Counted from the stretch's first letter, positions 51,040-59,871 are shown. The stretch: 64,000 bases of DNA from JAYRZB01 sp041916675 (GCA_041916675.1 JAYRZB010000010.1:18398-82397); one strand, 5' to 3'. The notes: generated by a model from the letters alone, not told the origin. Made by a program: numbers and translations.

Positions 51040-51492
51040 GTGTCGGCAATTGAATTGCGCCCGGCGCGGACCGACGAATTTCCGGCCATTGTGCGCCTCT
51101 GGCATCGCAGCGCCAGCCTGCCCGGCGTCGGCTCCTCCCCCATGCCCACCATCGATGATCTGCATGAGCGACTGAGGGCAAACCTTGACGAAGGCATGAG
51201 CCTTATCGTGGCCATTCACGATGGAACCCTCGCCGGATTTGCGGCGCTGGATAGCGCCCGTGTCGAACTCAGCGAATTGTTTGTCGACCCCGAGATGCTG
51301 GGGCGCGGTATCGGGCAGGCCCTGCTGGCGGATGCGAAAGGCAAAATGCCGCTGGGTTTCAGCCTGATGACGCGGGCGAGCAATGCCGGTGCCCGGCGGT
51401 TTTATGCACGAGAGGGCCTTGTGGAAACCCACACCGGCACGCACCCGCGTTCGGGCGATCCGGTGGTTTATTTGGCCTGGCGCCCCGTCTAG
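51040..51492 (+). CDS. GNAT-family N-acetyltransferase
   Basis: The 150-residue protein has the GNAT fold: IELRPARTDEFPAIVRLWHRS at the start, VELSELFVDPEMLGRGIGQALLADA with the acetyl-CoA loop (RGIGQALL), and NAGARRFYAREGL near the end. The GTG at 51040 is chosen for its GAGAGG site nine bases upstream; an in-frame ATG at 51016 would add eight residues. The substrate is unknown. Its stop overlaps the convergent methyltransferase stop by four bases. Confidence 0.85.
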   Translation: MSAIELRPARTDEFPAIVRLWHRSASLPGVGSSPMPTIDDLHERLRANLDEGMSLIVAIHDGTLAGFAALDSARVELSELFVDPEMLGRGIGQALLADAKGKMPLGFSLMTRASNAGARRFYAREGLVETHTGTHPRSGDPVVYLAWRPV

Positions 51493-52112
51493 CCCGGCTT
51501 GCGAGCCACCACAAACAGCGCCGCGCCCCGCTTGGGGAGCCATTGGCGCTCGATGGTGAAACCGGCGGCGGTGAATTTTGCCATGAGTTCGGGGCTGGTC
51601 ATGACGCTGAGTTGCGGCAGGAGGCCGAGCGCCCGGCCGAGGGGGGCGATGGGTTTGAGCGCCTTCATGGTATCGCCGACGCAGGCGGTGGAGGTGATGA
51701 ACACCCCGCCGGGACGCAGCATGGCGTAGACCGCTGCGATCATGGCGTCAGGATCAGCCAGAAGGTGCAGGATCGAGAGACCCAGCACCACATCGTGCGA
51801 GGCCGGCGGTTCGGACAGGTTGAGAATATCGGCCTGCTCGAAAACGACATTGCCAACGCCTGCTGCACTGGCCTTGGCGCGGGCGATTTCGAGCATGCGG
51901 GACGAAATATCGAGCGCCCGAACCTGGCGGACGAAGGGCGCATGGAGAATGGCCGTGCCGCCCGTGCCACAGCCGATCTCGAGCACTTCGGTATCGGGCG
52001 TGAGATAGCCGCGGGTGATACGCAGCTTTTCCTGATAGGTCGCTTCGTCGGCGATGGGCTGGCGGGCATAGCGCGCGGCCATCCGGTCCCAGAATGCTGC
52101 CTGGCTTGCCAT
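51489..52112 (-). CDS. Class I SAM-dependent methyltransferase
   Basis: The 207-residue protein has motif I TEVLEIGCGTGGTA at about 41-54, an acidic residue in VRALDIS, FEQADILNL, and VVLGLSILHLLADPDAMIAAVYAMLRPGGVFITST. That is the ubiquinone/menaquinone-type fold of Methyltransf_11/25. The ATG at 52112 has GGGAGATC upstream. A LysR-type regulator starts 89 bases away in the opposite direction and probably controls it. The substrate cannot be inferred. Confidence 0.9.
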   Translation of the reverse strand: MASQAAFWDRMAARYARQPIADEATYQEKLRITRGYLTPDTEVLEIGCGTGGTAILHAPFVRQVRALDISSRMLEIARAKASAAGVGNVVFEQADILNLSEPPASHDVVLGLSILHLLADPDAMIAAVYAMLRPGGVFITSTACVGDTMKALKPIAPLGRALGLLPQLSVMTSPELMAKFTAAGFTIERQWLPKRGAALFVVARKPG

Positions 52113-52201
52113 AGTGATCTCCCAATTGTTCGGTCGCAGGCTATCGGCAAACTCTATATAGGAAAATTGCTGATTATTGCAGAAGTGATATACGTGAATG
52201 C

Positions 52202-53098
52202 ATGAACGATGCAGCCATAGGCTTTGACTGGAACCAGATGCGCGCCTTCCTCGCCACGGTCGAGGCCGGTTCGCTTTCGGGCGCGGCGCGGGCGCTGGGG
52301 CTGACGCAGCCAACGCTGAGCCGCCAAATGGCGGCGCTGGAAGCCCAGTTGGGGTTGATGCTGTTCGAGCGGGTAGGCAAGCGGCTGATGCTGACGGCGG
52401 CAGGCGGGCAACTGCTCGATGAGGTGCGGGCCATGCGGGCAGCGGCCGACCGGATCGGCATGCTGGCATCGGGCCAGTCGCAGGCGGCCGAAGGGCTGGT
52501 GCGCATCACTGCCAGCGATGTGGTGGCCGCCCATATGCTGCCGCCGGTGCTGAAACGCCTGCAGGCACTGGCGCCGGGGATTACGGTCGAAGTGATTGCC
52601 TCGGCCACAGTGGACAACCTGATGCGGCGCGAGGCCGATATCGCCATCCGCCACGTGCAGCCCAACCAGCCCGACCTGATTGCGCGGCGTTGCCCGGACA
52701 GCGCCGTGCGGCTTTACGCCAGCCGCGACCTGCTCGACAGGATCGGACGGACCGCCGATCCGCAGTGGCTGGCAGAGGCGCAGTTCATCGGGTTCGTCGA
52801 TGGTGGGCAACTGGTTGCGGACCTTGTTAGGCGCGGGGTGCCGGTGGGAGCGCACAACTTCCGCTGGTTCTGCAACAACACCCTGGTTGCCACCGAAATG
52901 ATCCGCCAGGGGCTCGGGGTCGGGGTGATGTTCGAAGAAGTGGCGCGCGGCATCGACGGGATTGAGTGCGTGCTGCCCGATATGGAGCCGCTGCTGGCCC
53001 CGATGTGGCTGGTGTGCCACCGCGAACTGCACACGAGCCGCCGGATCAGGCTGGTCTATGACCTGTTGGCGCAATGCCTTGGGGACGAGCGGCGCTGA
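52202..53098 (+). CDS. LysR-family transcriptional regulator
   Basis: The 298-residue LysR protein has its HTH at FDWNQMRAFLATVEAGSLSGAARALGLTQPTLSRQMAALEAQLG (about 8-52). Its effector domain begins at GLVRITASDVVAAHMLPPVLKRLQ and contains GLGVGVMFEEVARG. It is divergent from the methyltransferase gene. Its stop is directly followed by the convergent DUF1801 gene, with no spacer. Confidence 0.92.
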   Translation: MNDAAIGFDWNQMRAFLATVEAGSLSGAARALGLTQPTLSRQMAALEAQLGLMLFERVGKRLMLTAAGGQLLDEVRAMRAAADRIGMLASGQSQAAEGLVRITASDVVAAHMLPPVLKRLQALAPGITVEVIASATVDNLMRREADIAIRHVQPNQPDLIARRCPDSAVRLYASRDLLDRIGRTADPQWLAEAQFIGFVDGGQLVADLVRRGVPVGAHNFRWFCNNTLVATEMIRQGLGVGVMFEEVARGIDGIECVLPDMEPLLAPMWLVCHRELHTSRRIRLVYDLLAQCLGDERR

Positions 53099-53470
53099 TC
53101 AGGCCGTGGCGGCCTGCACAAGCTGGGCAATACGGGCTTCGGTCGCCGCATCAAGGCTGCGGAAGAACCATGCCGACGCCATGAGCTGGTCTTTGGCACC
53201 CTCGGCCACCGCGTGATGGGCCTTTTCCGTGAGCCCGAATGTCATCAGTTCGCCATCGAGCCGGAAAAAGCACAGCACGGGGCCGGAGGTGGCATAGCCC
53301 GGCATGCCATACCAGACCTTGGGCTTGAGGGCGGGATTGGCAGCCATGATCTCGGCATGCAACCGCCCGGCCATGGCACGGTAGGGCTCGGGCATGGCGG
53401 AGATGATCGCGAGCAGCCCTGCCTCGCCCTCGGGTTTCTTGACCGGTTTGTAAGGCGCCTTGCCTGCCAT
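53099..53470 (-). CDS. DUF1801-family protein (YdhG-like)
   Basis: The 123-residue protein shows the DUF1801 pattern: MPEPYRAMAGRLHAEIMAANPALKPKVWYGMPGYATSGPVLCFFRLDGELMTFGL. The family includes proteins called iron chaperones by similarity to frataxin-like folds, but the activity is unproven. It lies end to end with the LysR gene and 57 bases downstream of the sugar isomerase gene on the same strand, so it may share that transcript. Confidence 0.8.
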   Translation of the reverse strand: MAGKAPYKPVKKPEGEAGLLAIISAMPEPYRAMAGRLHAEIMAANPALKPKVWYGMPGYATSGPVLCFFRLDGELMTFGLTEKAHHAVAEGAKDQLMASAWFFRSLDAATEARIAQLVQAATA

Positions 53471-53527
53471 GATGACCTCCCCTGCGTGCGCGATTATGCA
53501 TCCGCGGCGTGCTGGCGCAACCGGCTC

Positions 53528-54322
53528 CTAAAGCGAAAAGGCGCTGCGGAAGCGCTGGAGGGCCAGTTCATCATCGCTGAGGGGCCAGGCTTCAAGGCCG
53601 ATGACGCCGGAATAGCCCATCTGCTGCAGGGCGCGGGCAATGGCGGGATAGTTGATTTCGCCTGTGCCCGGCTCAGTGCGGCCGGGAACGTCGGCAACCT
53701 GGATTTCACCGATATTGGGCAGGGCGCGGCGGCACAGCTCGATCAGGTTACCCTCCCCGATCTGGGCATGATAGAGGTCGAGATTAAGCTTGAGCGAAGG
53801 CCGGTTCACGGCTTCGACAAGGGCAATGGTATCGGCGGCCCGGGCAAACGGCGTCTTGGGATGATCAACCGCGTCGTTGAGGTTTTCGAGCACAAAGGTC
53901 ACCCCCTCGCGCTCACCGAGATCGGCAATGCGCTTGAGCGTGTCGACGGCCTTGAGCCACATGGCGCCGGTGACAACCTCGGACTTGACGACCGGCAACC
54001 CCTGCCCGTCGAGCCCGGTGCCGTGCAGGTTGAGGCGCGGGCAATTGAGCTCGCGTGCCACCGGGATCGACAGCGCCGCGGTGCGCAACAGCTCGTCGGC
54101 CCCGGCATCGTCGGCCAGGGTGCCGCTGATATAGCCCGTCATCGACGAGAAGCGGGCACCCGAATTGGCCAGCGCCTTGATGTCGTGCCTGGTCCAGTCC
54201 CAGATTTCGGCCACGAAGCCCAATTCGGTAATGCGCTTGAGGCGATCAAGCACGGGCCGATCGCGAAAGACCATTTCAGCGCAGACAGCCAGGGTGAAGG
54301 GCGTGGTGGGGGAAGTGGACAT
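53528..54322 (-). CDS. TIM-barrel sugar isomerase, hydroxypyruvate isomerase-like
   Basis: The 264-residue protein belongs to the xylose-isomerase-like TIM barrels. It has CAEMVFRDRPVLDRLKRITELGF near the start and FVLENLNDAVDHPKTPFAR with a metal-binding Glu. LKLNLDLYHAQIGEGNLIEL, IGEIQVADVPGRTEPGTGEINYP and GYSGVIGLEAWP complete the four-metal-ligand pattern of Hyi-type enzymes. It may interconvert hydroxypyruvate and tartronate semialdehyde or a related ketose. A LacI regulator is divergent with a perfect palindrome between them, so expression is probably sugar-controlled. Confidence 0.85.
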   Translation of the reverse strand: MSTSPTTPFTLAVCAEMVFRDRPVLDRLKRITELGFVAEIWDWTRHDIKALANSGARFSSMTGYISGTLADDAGADELLRTAALSIPVARELNCPRLNLHGTGLDGQGLPVVKSEVVTGAMWLKAVDTLKRIADLGEREGVTFVLENLNDAVDHPKTPFARAADTIALVEAVNRPSLKLNLDLYHAQIGEGNLIELCRRALPNIGEIQVADVPGRTEPGTGEINYPAIARALQQMGYSGVIGLEAWPLSDDELALQRFRSAFSL

Positions 54323-54382
54323 GCTGTCTCCGCTGCGTTTGCAGGATTGAAGGTGCCCTGCCCGAGATTCGCAAAACAACTT

Positions 54383-54396
54383 TGCTACCGGTAGCA
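54383..54396. promoter_or_regulatory. Perfect LacI-family operator palindrome
   Basis: TGCTACCGGTAGCA is a perfect 14-bp palindrome with the central CG expected for LacI-type repressors. It lies 60 bases before the isomerase ATG and 90 before the regulator. Further inverted repeats occur at 54418-54436 (GTTGAT/ATCAAC) and 54442-54463 (CATTTC/GAAATG). Confidence 0.8.
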
Positions 54397-54486
54397 GGCG
54401 TGCATTGAGATAGAATTGTTGATAATGGAAATCAACGGTTCATTTCACCTCGCAACGAAATGGAACAAACATTCTGAAGGCGGACT

Positions 54487-55479
54487 GTGAAGCGGGCAAC
54501 AGCGCAAAGCGTGGCCATTGAGGCCGGGGTTTCGAAGTGGACGGTGATCCGGGCCTTCACGCCGGGCGCATCGATCACTGACGCCTCGCGGGAAAAGGTG
54601 CTGGCCGCCGCTGCCCGGCTCGACTATCGGCCAAACCTGCTGGCTCGGAGCCTTGCCACCAAGCTGACCAATCAGGTGGCAGTGCTGGTGGACGATTTCG
54701 AAAACCCGCACAAGCTGCCGTTTCTCGCCCGCCTGACCGCCCGCCTGCAGCACAATGGGCTGGTGGCGGTGCTGATCAATATCAATGATCACTACGACCA
54801 TGTGCACGCGATCCTGAATGCAGGGCAGCGGCAGGTGGATGCGATCATTCTGCTCGGTACGGCGTTTCGCGACGAAACGCTGGCCGATCGCAGGCTGGGA
54901 CGTGGCGGGGCGCCGATGTTCGTTCTGGCCCGCGACAGCCAGATTGAGGGCGTGCCGGCGATTTCGTGCGATGCAAGGCTGGCGATGGAAGAGATCGGCC
55001 GGCACCTGCTGGACCGCGGCTATCGCCGCCCCGGCTTCATGTGTGGGCCCAAGACATTGTCGACGGCCCTGGGACGGAGGCGGCATTTCGCGGCCTTCTG
55101 GCAACGCGAGCGCGGTTTGGCACCATTGGAAATTCGCGCCGGGCAATACAGCCCCGCCGCCGGGGCCGCAGCGATGGAGGCCCTGCTGCAAGCGCTGCCA
55201 GCCGACCAGCGGGTGGACGTGATGGTGTGCGAAAACGATGCGCTGGCGCTGGGCGCGATTGATGCCATCCGCAATGGCTTTGGGCTCAGGGTGCCGGAGG
55301 ACATTGCGGTTGTAGGGTTCGACAACACGGCCCTTGCCGCCTCCCCAGCCTATAACCTGACCAGCTATGACCAGCCGCTCGATGACATGATCGATGCAAC
55401 GATTGCGATGATCCTTGGCCAGCGCGATCCGGTTTCAATTGAGCTGCGGGGCGGGCTGGTGGTGCGCACATCCACCTGA
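54487..55479 (+). CDS. LacI-family transcriptional regulator
   Basis: The 330-residue repressor-type protein has an N-terminal HTH (AQSVAIEAGVSKWTVIRAFTPGASI) and hinge helix YRPNLLARSLA. A periplasmic-binding-like domain follows, ending IAVVGFDNTALAASPAYNLTSYDQPLDDM. The start is a GTG with GAAGG six bases upstream. It is divergent from the hydroxypyruvate-isomerase-like gene, and the palindrome between them is its likely binding site. The effector sugar is unknown. Confidence 0.93.
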   Translation: MKRATAQSVAIEAGVSKWTVIRAFTPGASITDASREKVLAAAARLDYRPNLLARSLATKLTNQVAVLVDDFENPHKLPFLARLTARLQHNGLVAVLININDHYDHVHAILNAGQRQVDAIILLGTAFRDETLADRRLGRGGAPMFVLARDSQIEGVPAISCDARLAMEEIGRHLLDRGYRRPGFMCGPKTLSTALGRRRHFAAFWQRERGLAPLEIRAGQYSPAAGAAAMEALLQALPADQRVDVMVCENDALALGAIDAIRNGFGLRVPEDIAVVGFDNTALAASPAYNLTSYDQPLDDMIDATIAMILGQRDPVSIELRGGLVVRTST

Positions 55480-55549
55480 GCAGATCATTGCTGCTTGTGC
55501 GCGGGCGGCGGGGCTGGCAGCCTGACCGACAATGAACAGAGGGCTTGCC

Positions 55550-56089
55550 ATGGCTGAGACGACAACGCTGCGCTGCACCTGTGGGCAGGTGGAGATTGAA
55601 GCATTGGGCCGCCCGATCATGACGGTGGAGTGCTGCTGCAGCAGTTGCCGGACGGCGGGTGCGCAATTGCAGGCCCTGCCCGGCGCGCCGCCATTTCTCG
55701 CCGCCAATGGCAACACGCCCTACGTGATGATGCGCAAGGACCGGCTACGCTTTGTGAAAGGCCGAGACCAGTTGCGCGAAACCCGGCTGACCCCGGATGC
55801 AAAGACGCGGCGCGGGGTGGCGGCGTGCTGCAACACACCGGTATTCTGCGAGTTCGAAATGGGTCACTGGCTGAGCGTTTACGCCACCATGTGGCCCGAA
55901 GCGGCCCGCCCGGCCATTGAGCTGCGCACCATGACCGCCGACCTGCCACCCGGCGTGGTTATGCCCGATGACGTGCCCAACCCCGCCCACCATACGTTCA
56001 AATTCTATCGCAAGCTGATGGGCGCCTGGATCGGTATGGGATTCCGGGTGCCAAAGCTCGATTTTGTGAAGGGCACCCTCGCCCGCTAA
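55550..56089 (+). CDS. GFA-type zinc-binding protein
   Basis: The 179-residue protein has the Cys pattern of the glutathione-dependent formaldehyde-activating (GFA) fold: RCTCGQV near residue 10, ECCCSSCRTAG near 28, and AACCNTPVF near 90. These should bind two zinc ions. The GFA group is diverse and formaldehyde activity should not be assumed. The second ATG (55550) is preferred because AGAGGG lies six bases upstream; an ATG at 55532 is possible. It stands alone between the LacI and ArsR genes. Confidence 0.75.
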   Translation: MAETTTLRCTCGQVEIEALGRPIMTVECCCSSCRTAGAQLQALPGAPPFLAANGNTPYVMMRKDRLRFVKGRDQLRETRLTPDAKTRRGVAACCNTPVFCEFEMGHWLSVYATMWPEAARPAIELRTMTADLPPGVVMPDDVPNPAHHTFKFYRKLMGAWIGMGFRVPKLDFVKGTLAR

Positions 56090-56144
56090 AGCGCGCGCAG
56101 CCGCATTCAGGACGCCCCTGCATTTGCCTGACTGCAAACAGCTC

Positions 56145-56190
56145 TTGCCAGCGACACGTTTGATCTATAACACTGAACCACATGGTTCAG
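56145..56190 (+). promoter_or_regulatory. ArsR-SRPBCC operon promoter and overlapping operator
   Basis: TTGCCA (56145-56150) and TAACAC (56168-56173) are 17 bases apart. CTGAACCA (56173-56180) and TGGTTCAG (56183-56190) form perfect 8-bp arms around CA, lying on the transcription start and the ATG at 56182. Binding would block both RNA polymerase and ribosome access, as expected for an autorepressor. Confidence 0.7.
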
Positions 56191-56532
56191 TATTTAGACT
56201 CTAGGTTGGATACCACCTTCGCGGCGTTGTCGGATGCGACGCGCCGGGGTGTGCTGGAGCGCCTGTTTGCAGGCGAGGCCTCGATCAGCGATCTGGCCGA
56301 GCGCTTCGACATGACGCTGACGGGCATGAAAAAGCACGTCGGCGTGCTCGAACAGGCGGGCCTGGTGGCGAGCGAAAAGGTCGGGCGGGTGAGAACCTGC
56401 CGGCTCGGCCCGGTGAGCCTGGAGGCAGAGATGAGTTGGATGTCGCAATACAATGCGCTGTGGGCGGCCCGGTTTGAGGCACTCGACAGCGTGGTGGCCG
56501 AATTGAAAGCAAAGGAAAACGGCAATGGTTGA
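56182..56532 (+). CDS. ArsR-family transcriptional regulator
   Basis: The 116-residue winged-helix protein reads LDTTFAALSDATRRGVLERLFAGEASISDLAERFDMTLTGMKKHVGVLEQAGLVASEKVGRVRTCRLG. It lacks the metal-binding Cys cluster of true arsenic sensors. It belongs to the SdpR-like subgroup that is typically paired with SRPBCC proteins. The gene overlaps the next one by eight bases, so both are translated together. Its start codon lies in a palindrome that is the probable autoregulatory operator. Confidence 0.92.
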   Translation: MVQYLDSRLDTTFAALSDATRRGVLERLFAGEASISDLAERFDMTLTGMKKHVGVLEQAGLVASEKVGRVRTCRLGPVSLEAEMSWMSQYNALWAARFEALDSVVAELKAKENGNG

Positions 56533-56992
56533 GAAGCTGACCGAACGGGTTTCGGACTGCGAATTGAGGGTGCGGCGCAGCTTTGATGCGCGGGCCGGGA
56601 TTGTGTTCAAGGCCTGGACGACACCAGACCTGATGAAGCGCTGGTGGGTGCCAGCCAGCTTCGGCATCACCCTGATCTCGATTGAGATGGATGTGCGCGT
56701 GGGCGGAACCTATCGCCTGGTGTTCGGCCACCCCTCGTTCGATCAACCCATGGCGTTCGTGGGGCGCTACATTGAGGTGGTGCCGGATCAGCTGCTCAAG
56801 TGGACCAATGAGGAAGAAGAAAACGGGGCGGTGACGACCGTGACCTTCACCGAGCGCGACGGCCGGACCGAGGTTGTGCTGAGCGACGTTTATCCCAGCA
56901 AGGAAGCGCTCGATGCCGCCATCGAGTCGGGCAGCGTGAGCGGCTATGACGAGCAGTTTGCCGCGCTCGATGAGATGCTGGGCACGATCTGA
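56525..56992 (+). CDS. SRPBCC (AHSA1-like) domain protein
   Basis: The 155-residue protein has the START/AHSA1 pattern: VRRSFDARAGIVFKAWTTPDLMKRWWVPASFG, MDVRVGGTYRLVF, FVGRYIEVVPDQLLKWTNEEEENGAVTTVTFTERDGRTEVVLSDVYPSKEALDAAI. Such proteins bind hydrophobic ligands in a deep cavity; the ligand here is unknown. Overlap with the ArsR gene indicates a two-gene operon, and a terminator follows about 25 bases after the stop. Confidence 0.9.
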   Translation: MVEKLTERVSDCELRVRRSFDARAGIVFKAWTTPDLMKRWWVPASFGITLISIEMDVRVGGTYRLVFGHPSFDQPMAFVGRYIEVVPDQLLKWTNEEEENGAVTTVTFTERDGRTEVVLSDVYPSKEALDAAIESGSVSGYDEQFAALDEMLGTI

Positions 56993-57016
56993 CGGGGCCC
57001 ATCACCGATCTGCCGG

Positions 57017-57046
57017 AAGGGAATCCGGGCAACCGGGCTCCCTTTT
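57017..57046 (+). terminator. Intrinsic terminator of the ArsR-SRPBCC operon
   Basis: AAGGGA..CCGG pairs with CCGG..TCCCTT around a short GCAA loop (57017-57044) and runs into TTTT. Confidence 0.78.
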
Positions 57047-57168
57047 GGCATCAGCGGCTTGCGCAATTTGCAGGCAGACAGGCGCGAAGGATTGCGGCAC
57101 CATGGCGGGAGAACGCGCCGCAAGGCGGTTCGCCCCTCCCGTGACTGGAAATTGCCTTGACCCCTCCG

Positions 57169-58062
57169 ATGACCCACGCGCCGTTGCGCGGCGTTTTGCT
57201 GACCGCCGGTGCGGTGCTGCTGTTTGCAATGATGGATTCGACCACAAAATACCTGGCCGGGTTCTTCGCGGTGCCGATGATCATGGCGGTGCGCTATGGG
57301 GTGACGCTGCTGCTGATGCTGGCAACGGCCTATCCCCGGCAGGGGAACCGGCTGTTCCGCACCCGGCGCACCGGGCTGGTGGCGGTGCGATCGATGTGCC
57401 TTGCGGTCGCATCGCTGTTTCTGGGGCTGGCGCTGCACCGCATGCCGGTGGCTGAAACCACCGCCATCATGTTCATGGGACCACTGCTGGTGGTGGCTGT
57501 AGCCGGCCCTCTGCTGGGCGAAAAAGCCGGACTGTGGGGCGTGGCAGCGGCGCTGGGCGGCTTTGCCGGCGTGCTGCTGATCGTGCGCCCGGGCAGCGGG
57601 CTGGATGGGCTCGGGATCGTGTTTCTGGCCATCAATGTGATCGCCAATGTGGCCTATGCCATTCTGTCGCGACTGCTGGCGCCGACGGAATCGGCCGTCA
57701 CCCTCTTGTTCTATACCGCGCTTGCCGGAACCATCGCCTTTGGCGCCACCCTGCCCTGGACGCTGGGCAGCGTGGTGCCAACGCTGTTGCAGGGCGCGCT
57801 GCTGGTGGGGCTGGGGATCGCTGGCGGCCTGGGGCATTTCGCCTATACCACCGCCTTCCGTCATGCGCCGGCATCGTTCCTTGCGCCGGTCAACTACCTG
57901 CAACTGGTATGGGCCGGACTGCTCGGCTGGATGGTCTTCGACCACGTGCCGGACCTGCTGACCATCGTCGGCATGGCCATCGTCACCGCATCGGGCGTGT
58001 CGGTCGCCCTGCGCGCCACCCGCAAGACGGCGACACCGGCCGAGGCGGTGGGCGAGGTGTGA
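57169..58062 (+). CDS. DMT-superfamily (EamA) transporter
   Basis: The 297-residue protein has ten predicted membrane helices in two EamA repeats (about 5-130 and 145-285). Landmarks are FAMMDSTTKYLAG, AETTAIMFMGPLLVVAVAGPLLGEKAGLWG, and HAPASFLAPVNYLQLVWAGLLGWMVFDHVPD. It is probably an exporter of a metabolite or amino acid. The ATG at 57169 is used; a TTG four codons upstream has a better-spaced GGAA site and may be the true start. It converges on the ABC-F gene with 24 bases between. Confidence 0.9.
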   Translation: MTHAPLRGVLLTAGAVLLFAMMDSTTKYLAGFFAVPMIMAVRYGVTLLLMLATAYPRQGNRLFRTRRTGLVAVRSMCLAVASLFLGLALHRMPVAETTAIMFMGPLLVVAVAGPLLGEKAGLWGVAAALGGFAGVLLIVRPGSGLDGLGIVFLAINVIANVAYAILSRLLAPTESAVTLLFYTALAGTIAFGATLPWTLGSVVPTLLQGALLVGLGIAGGLGHFAYTTAFRHAPASFLAPVNYLQLVWAGLLGWMVFDHVPDLLTIVGMAIVTASGVSVALRATRKTATPAEAVGEV

Positions 58063-58086
58063 CCCTGCTTTGCGGCCGACGCTGAC

Positions 58087-59709
58087 CTAGCTGCGCAGGC
58101 CCGGGGCCTCGTGGCCGGTGCGGGCGACATATTCGGTGTAGCCACCGCCATAGGCGTGGATGCCCTCGGGGGTGAGTTCGAGGATGCGATTGGACAGCGC
58201 GGCGAGGAAATGGCGGTCGTGCGAGACGAAAAGCATGGTGCCCTCATACTGACTGAGGGCGCTGATCAGCATTTCCTTGGTGGCGATATCGAGGTGGTTG
58301 GTGGGCTCGTCGAGCACCAGAAAGTTGGGGGATTCAAAGAGCAGCTTGGCCATGATCAGGCGCGCCTTCTCGCCACCCGACAGCACGCGGCAGCGCTTGT
58401 CGATATCATCGCCGGTAAAGCCGAAGCACCCGGCCAGCGCGCGCAGTGGCGCCTGACCGGCCTGGGGAAACGAATCCTCCAGCGACTGGAAGACCGTGCG
58501 GTCACCCTCAAGCAGGTCCATGGCGTGCTGGGCAAAATAGCCCATTTTGACACTCGGGCCGCGATCGATAGAGCCCTGATCGGGCGCGGTGCTGCCAGCC
58601 ACAAGCTTGAGCAGCGTCGATTTGCCCGCGCCGTTGACGCCCATGATGGCCCAGCGCTCGCGGCGGCGGACGTGGAAATCGAGCCCGTCATAAATGGTGC
58701 GGCTGCCATAGGCCTTGTGCACATTCCTGAGCAGAACCACATCCTCGCCCGAGCGGGCGGGCGGACGAAATTCGAAGCTGACGGTCTGGCGGCGCTTGGG
58801 CGGCTCGACCTTGTCGATCTTGTCGAGCTTTTTCACCCGGCTCTGCACCTGGGCGGCGTGTGACGCCCGGGCCTTGAAGCGCTCGATAAAGGCGATCTCC
58901 TTGGCGAGCATGGCCTGTTGGCGGTCGAACTGGGCCTGCATCTGCTTTTCGGCCAGCGCGCGCTGCTGCTGGTAGAACTCATAGTCGCCCGAATAGGTGG
59001 TGAGCGCGCCCGCATCAATATCGATGATTTTATTGACGATGCGGTTCATGAACTCGCGGTCGTGCGAGGTCATGAGCAGGCCGCCTTCATAGCGCTTGAG
59101 GAAATCCTCGAGCCAGATCAGGCTTTCCAGATCGAGATGGTTGCTCGGTTCATCGAGCAGCAACGCATCGGGCCGCATGAGCAGGATCTTGGCCAGGGCA
59201 ACGCGCATCTTCCAGCCACCGGACAGGGCCCCGACATCGCCATCCATCATTTCGGCGGAGAACCCGAGCCCGGCGAGCACCTCACGCGCGCGGGCTTCAA
59301 GACTATAGCCATCAAGCTCCTGAAACTGGCCCTGCACCTCGCCATAGCGGGTGATGATGTCATCCATCTCATCGGCCCGGTCCGGGTCGGCCATGGCCGA
59401 TTCCAGCGCGCTCATCTCGGCAATCAGCGCCCCGGCAGGCCCGGCGCCCTCCATCACCTCGGACACGGCGCTGCGGCCTTCCATTTCACCGACATCCTGG
59501 CTGAAATAGCCGATGGTCACGCCACGATCGACCGCGACCTGCCCCTCGTCGGGCTGCTCTTCGCCGGTGATCAGGCGAAAAAGGGTGGTCTTGCCCGCGC
59601 CATTGGGGCCGACGAGACCGATTTTCTCGCCTTTTTGCAGGGCGGCCGATGCTTCGATGAAGACAATCTGCTTGCCGTTCTGCTTGCCGATATTTTCAAG
59701 GCGGATCAT
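58087..59709 (-). CDS. ABC-F family ATPase (Uup/EttA type)
   Basis: The 540-residue cytosolic protein has two ABC cassettes and no membrane domain. Walker A sequences are GPNGAGKTT (about 33) and GVNGAGKST; signature motifs are ALSGGWKMRVALAKIL and VLSGGEKARLIMAKLL. The linker between (about 240-315) is charged and helical, as in translation-linked ABC-F proteins that bind the ribosomal E site. The family member cannot be fixed from sequence alone (Uup, EttA, YbiT or YheS type). The ATG at 59709 starts MIRLENIGKQ, before the first cassette. Confidence 0.93.
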   Translation of the reverse strand: MIRLENIGKQNGKQIVFIEASAALQKGEKIGLVGPNGAGKTTLFRLITGEEQPDEGQVAVDRGVTIGYFSQDVGEMEGRSAVSEVMEGAGPAGALIAEMSALESAMADPDRADEMDDIITRYGEVQGQFQELDGYSLEARAREVLAGLGFSAEMMDGDVGALSGGWKMRVALAKILLMRPDALLLDEPSNHLDLESLIWLEDFLKRYEGGLLMTSHDREFMNRIVNKIIDIDAGALTTYSGDYEFYQQQRALAEKQMQAQFDRQQAMLAKEIAFIERFKARASHAAQVQSRVKKLDKIDKVEPPKRRQTVSFEFRPPARSGEDVVLLRNVHKAYGSRTIYDGLDFHVRRRERWAIMGVNGAGKSTLLKLVAGSTAPDQGSIDRGPSVKMGYFAQHAMDLLEGDRTVFQSLEDSFPQAGQAPLRALAGCFGFTGDDIDKRCRVLSGGEKARLIMAKLLFESPNFLVLDEPTNHLDIATKEMLISALSQYEGTMLFVSHDRHFLAALSNRILELTPEGIHAYGGGYTEYVARTGHEAPGLRS

Positions 59710-59797
59710 TGGCCCAACGCGTCCGGTTAGAGGAATGTGCAACGCCAGCCAAGCGCCAACCAGCAGGCGCGCTCATCCATCGGTGCATGGAAGAATT

Positions 59798-59871
59798 TGG
59801 AGCGGGTAGCGGGAATCGAACCCGCATATTCAGCTTGGAAGGCTGCTGCTCTACCACTGAGCTATACCCGC
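59798..59871 (-). tRNA. tRNA-Gly (anticodon TCC)
   Basis: The 74-base gene begins GCGGGTATAGCTCAGTGG and ends in an encoded CCA. The acceptor stem pairs GCGGGTA with TACCCGC. The anticodon loop CTTCCAA puts TCC at 59837-59839, and the T arm reads GGGTTCGATTCCC. It is on the same strand as tRNA-Tyr upstream and tRNA-Trp downstream. Confidence 0.96.
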
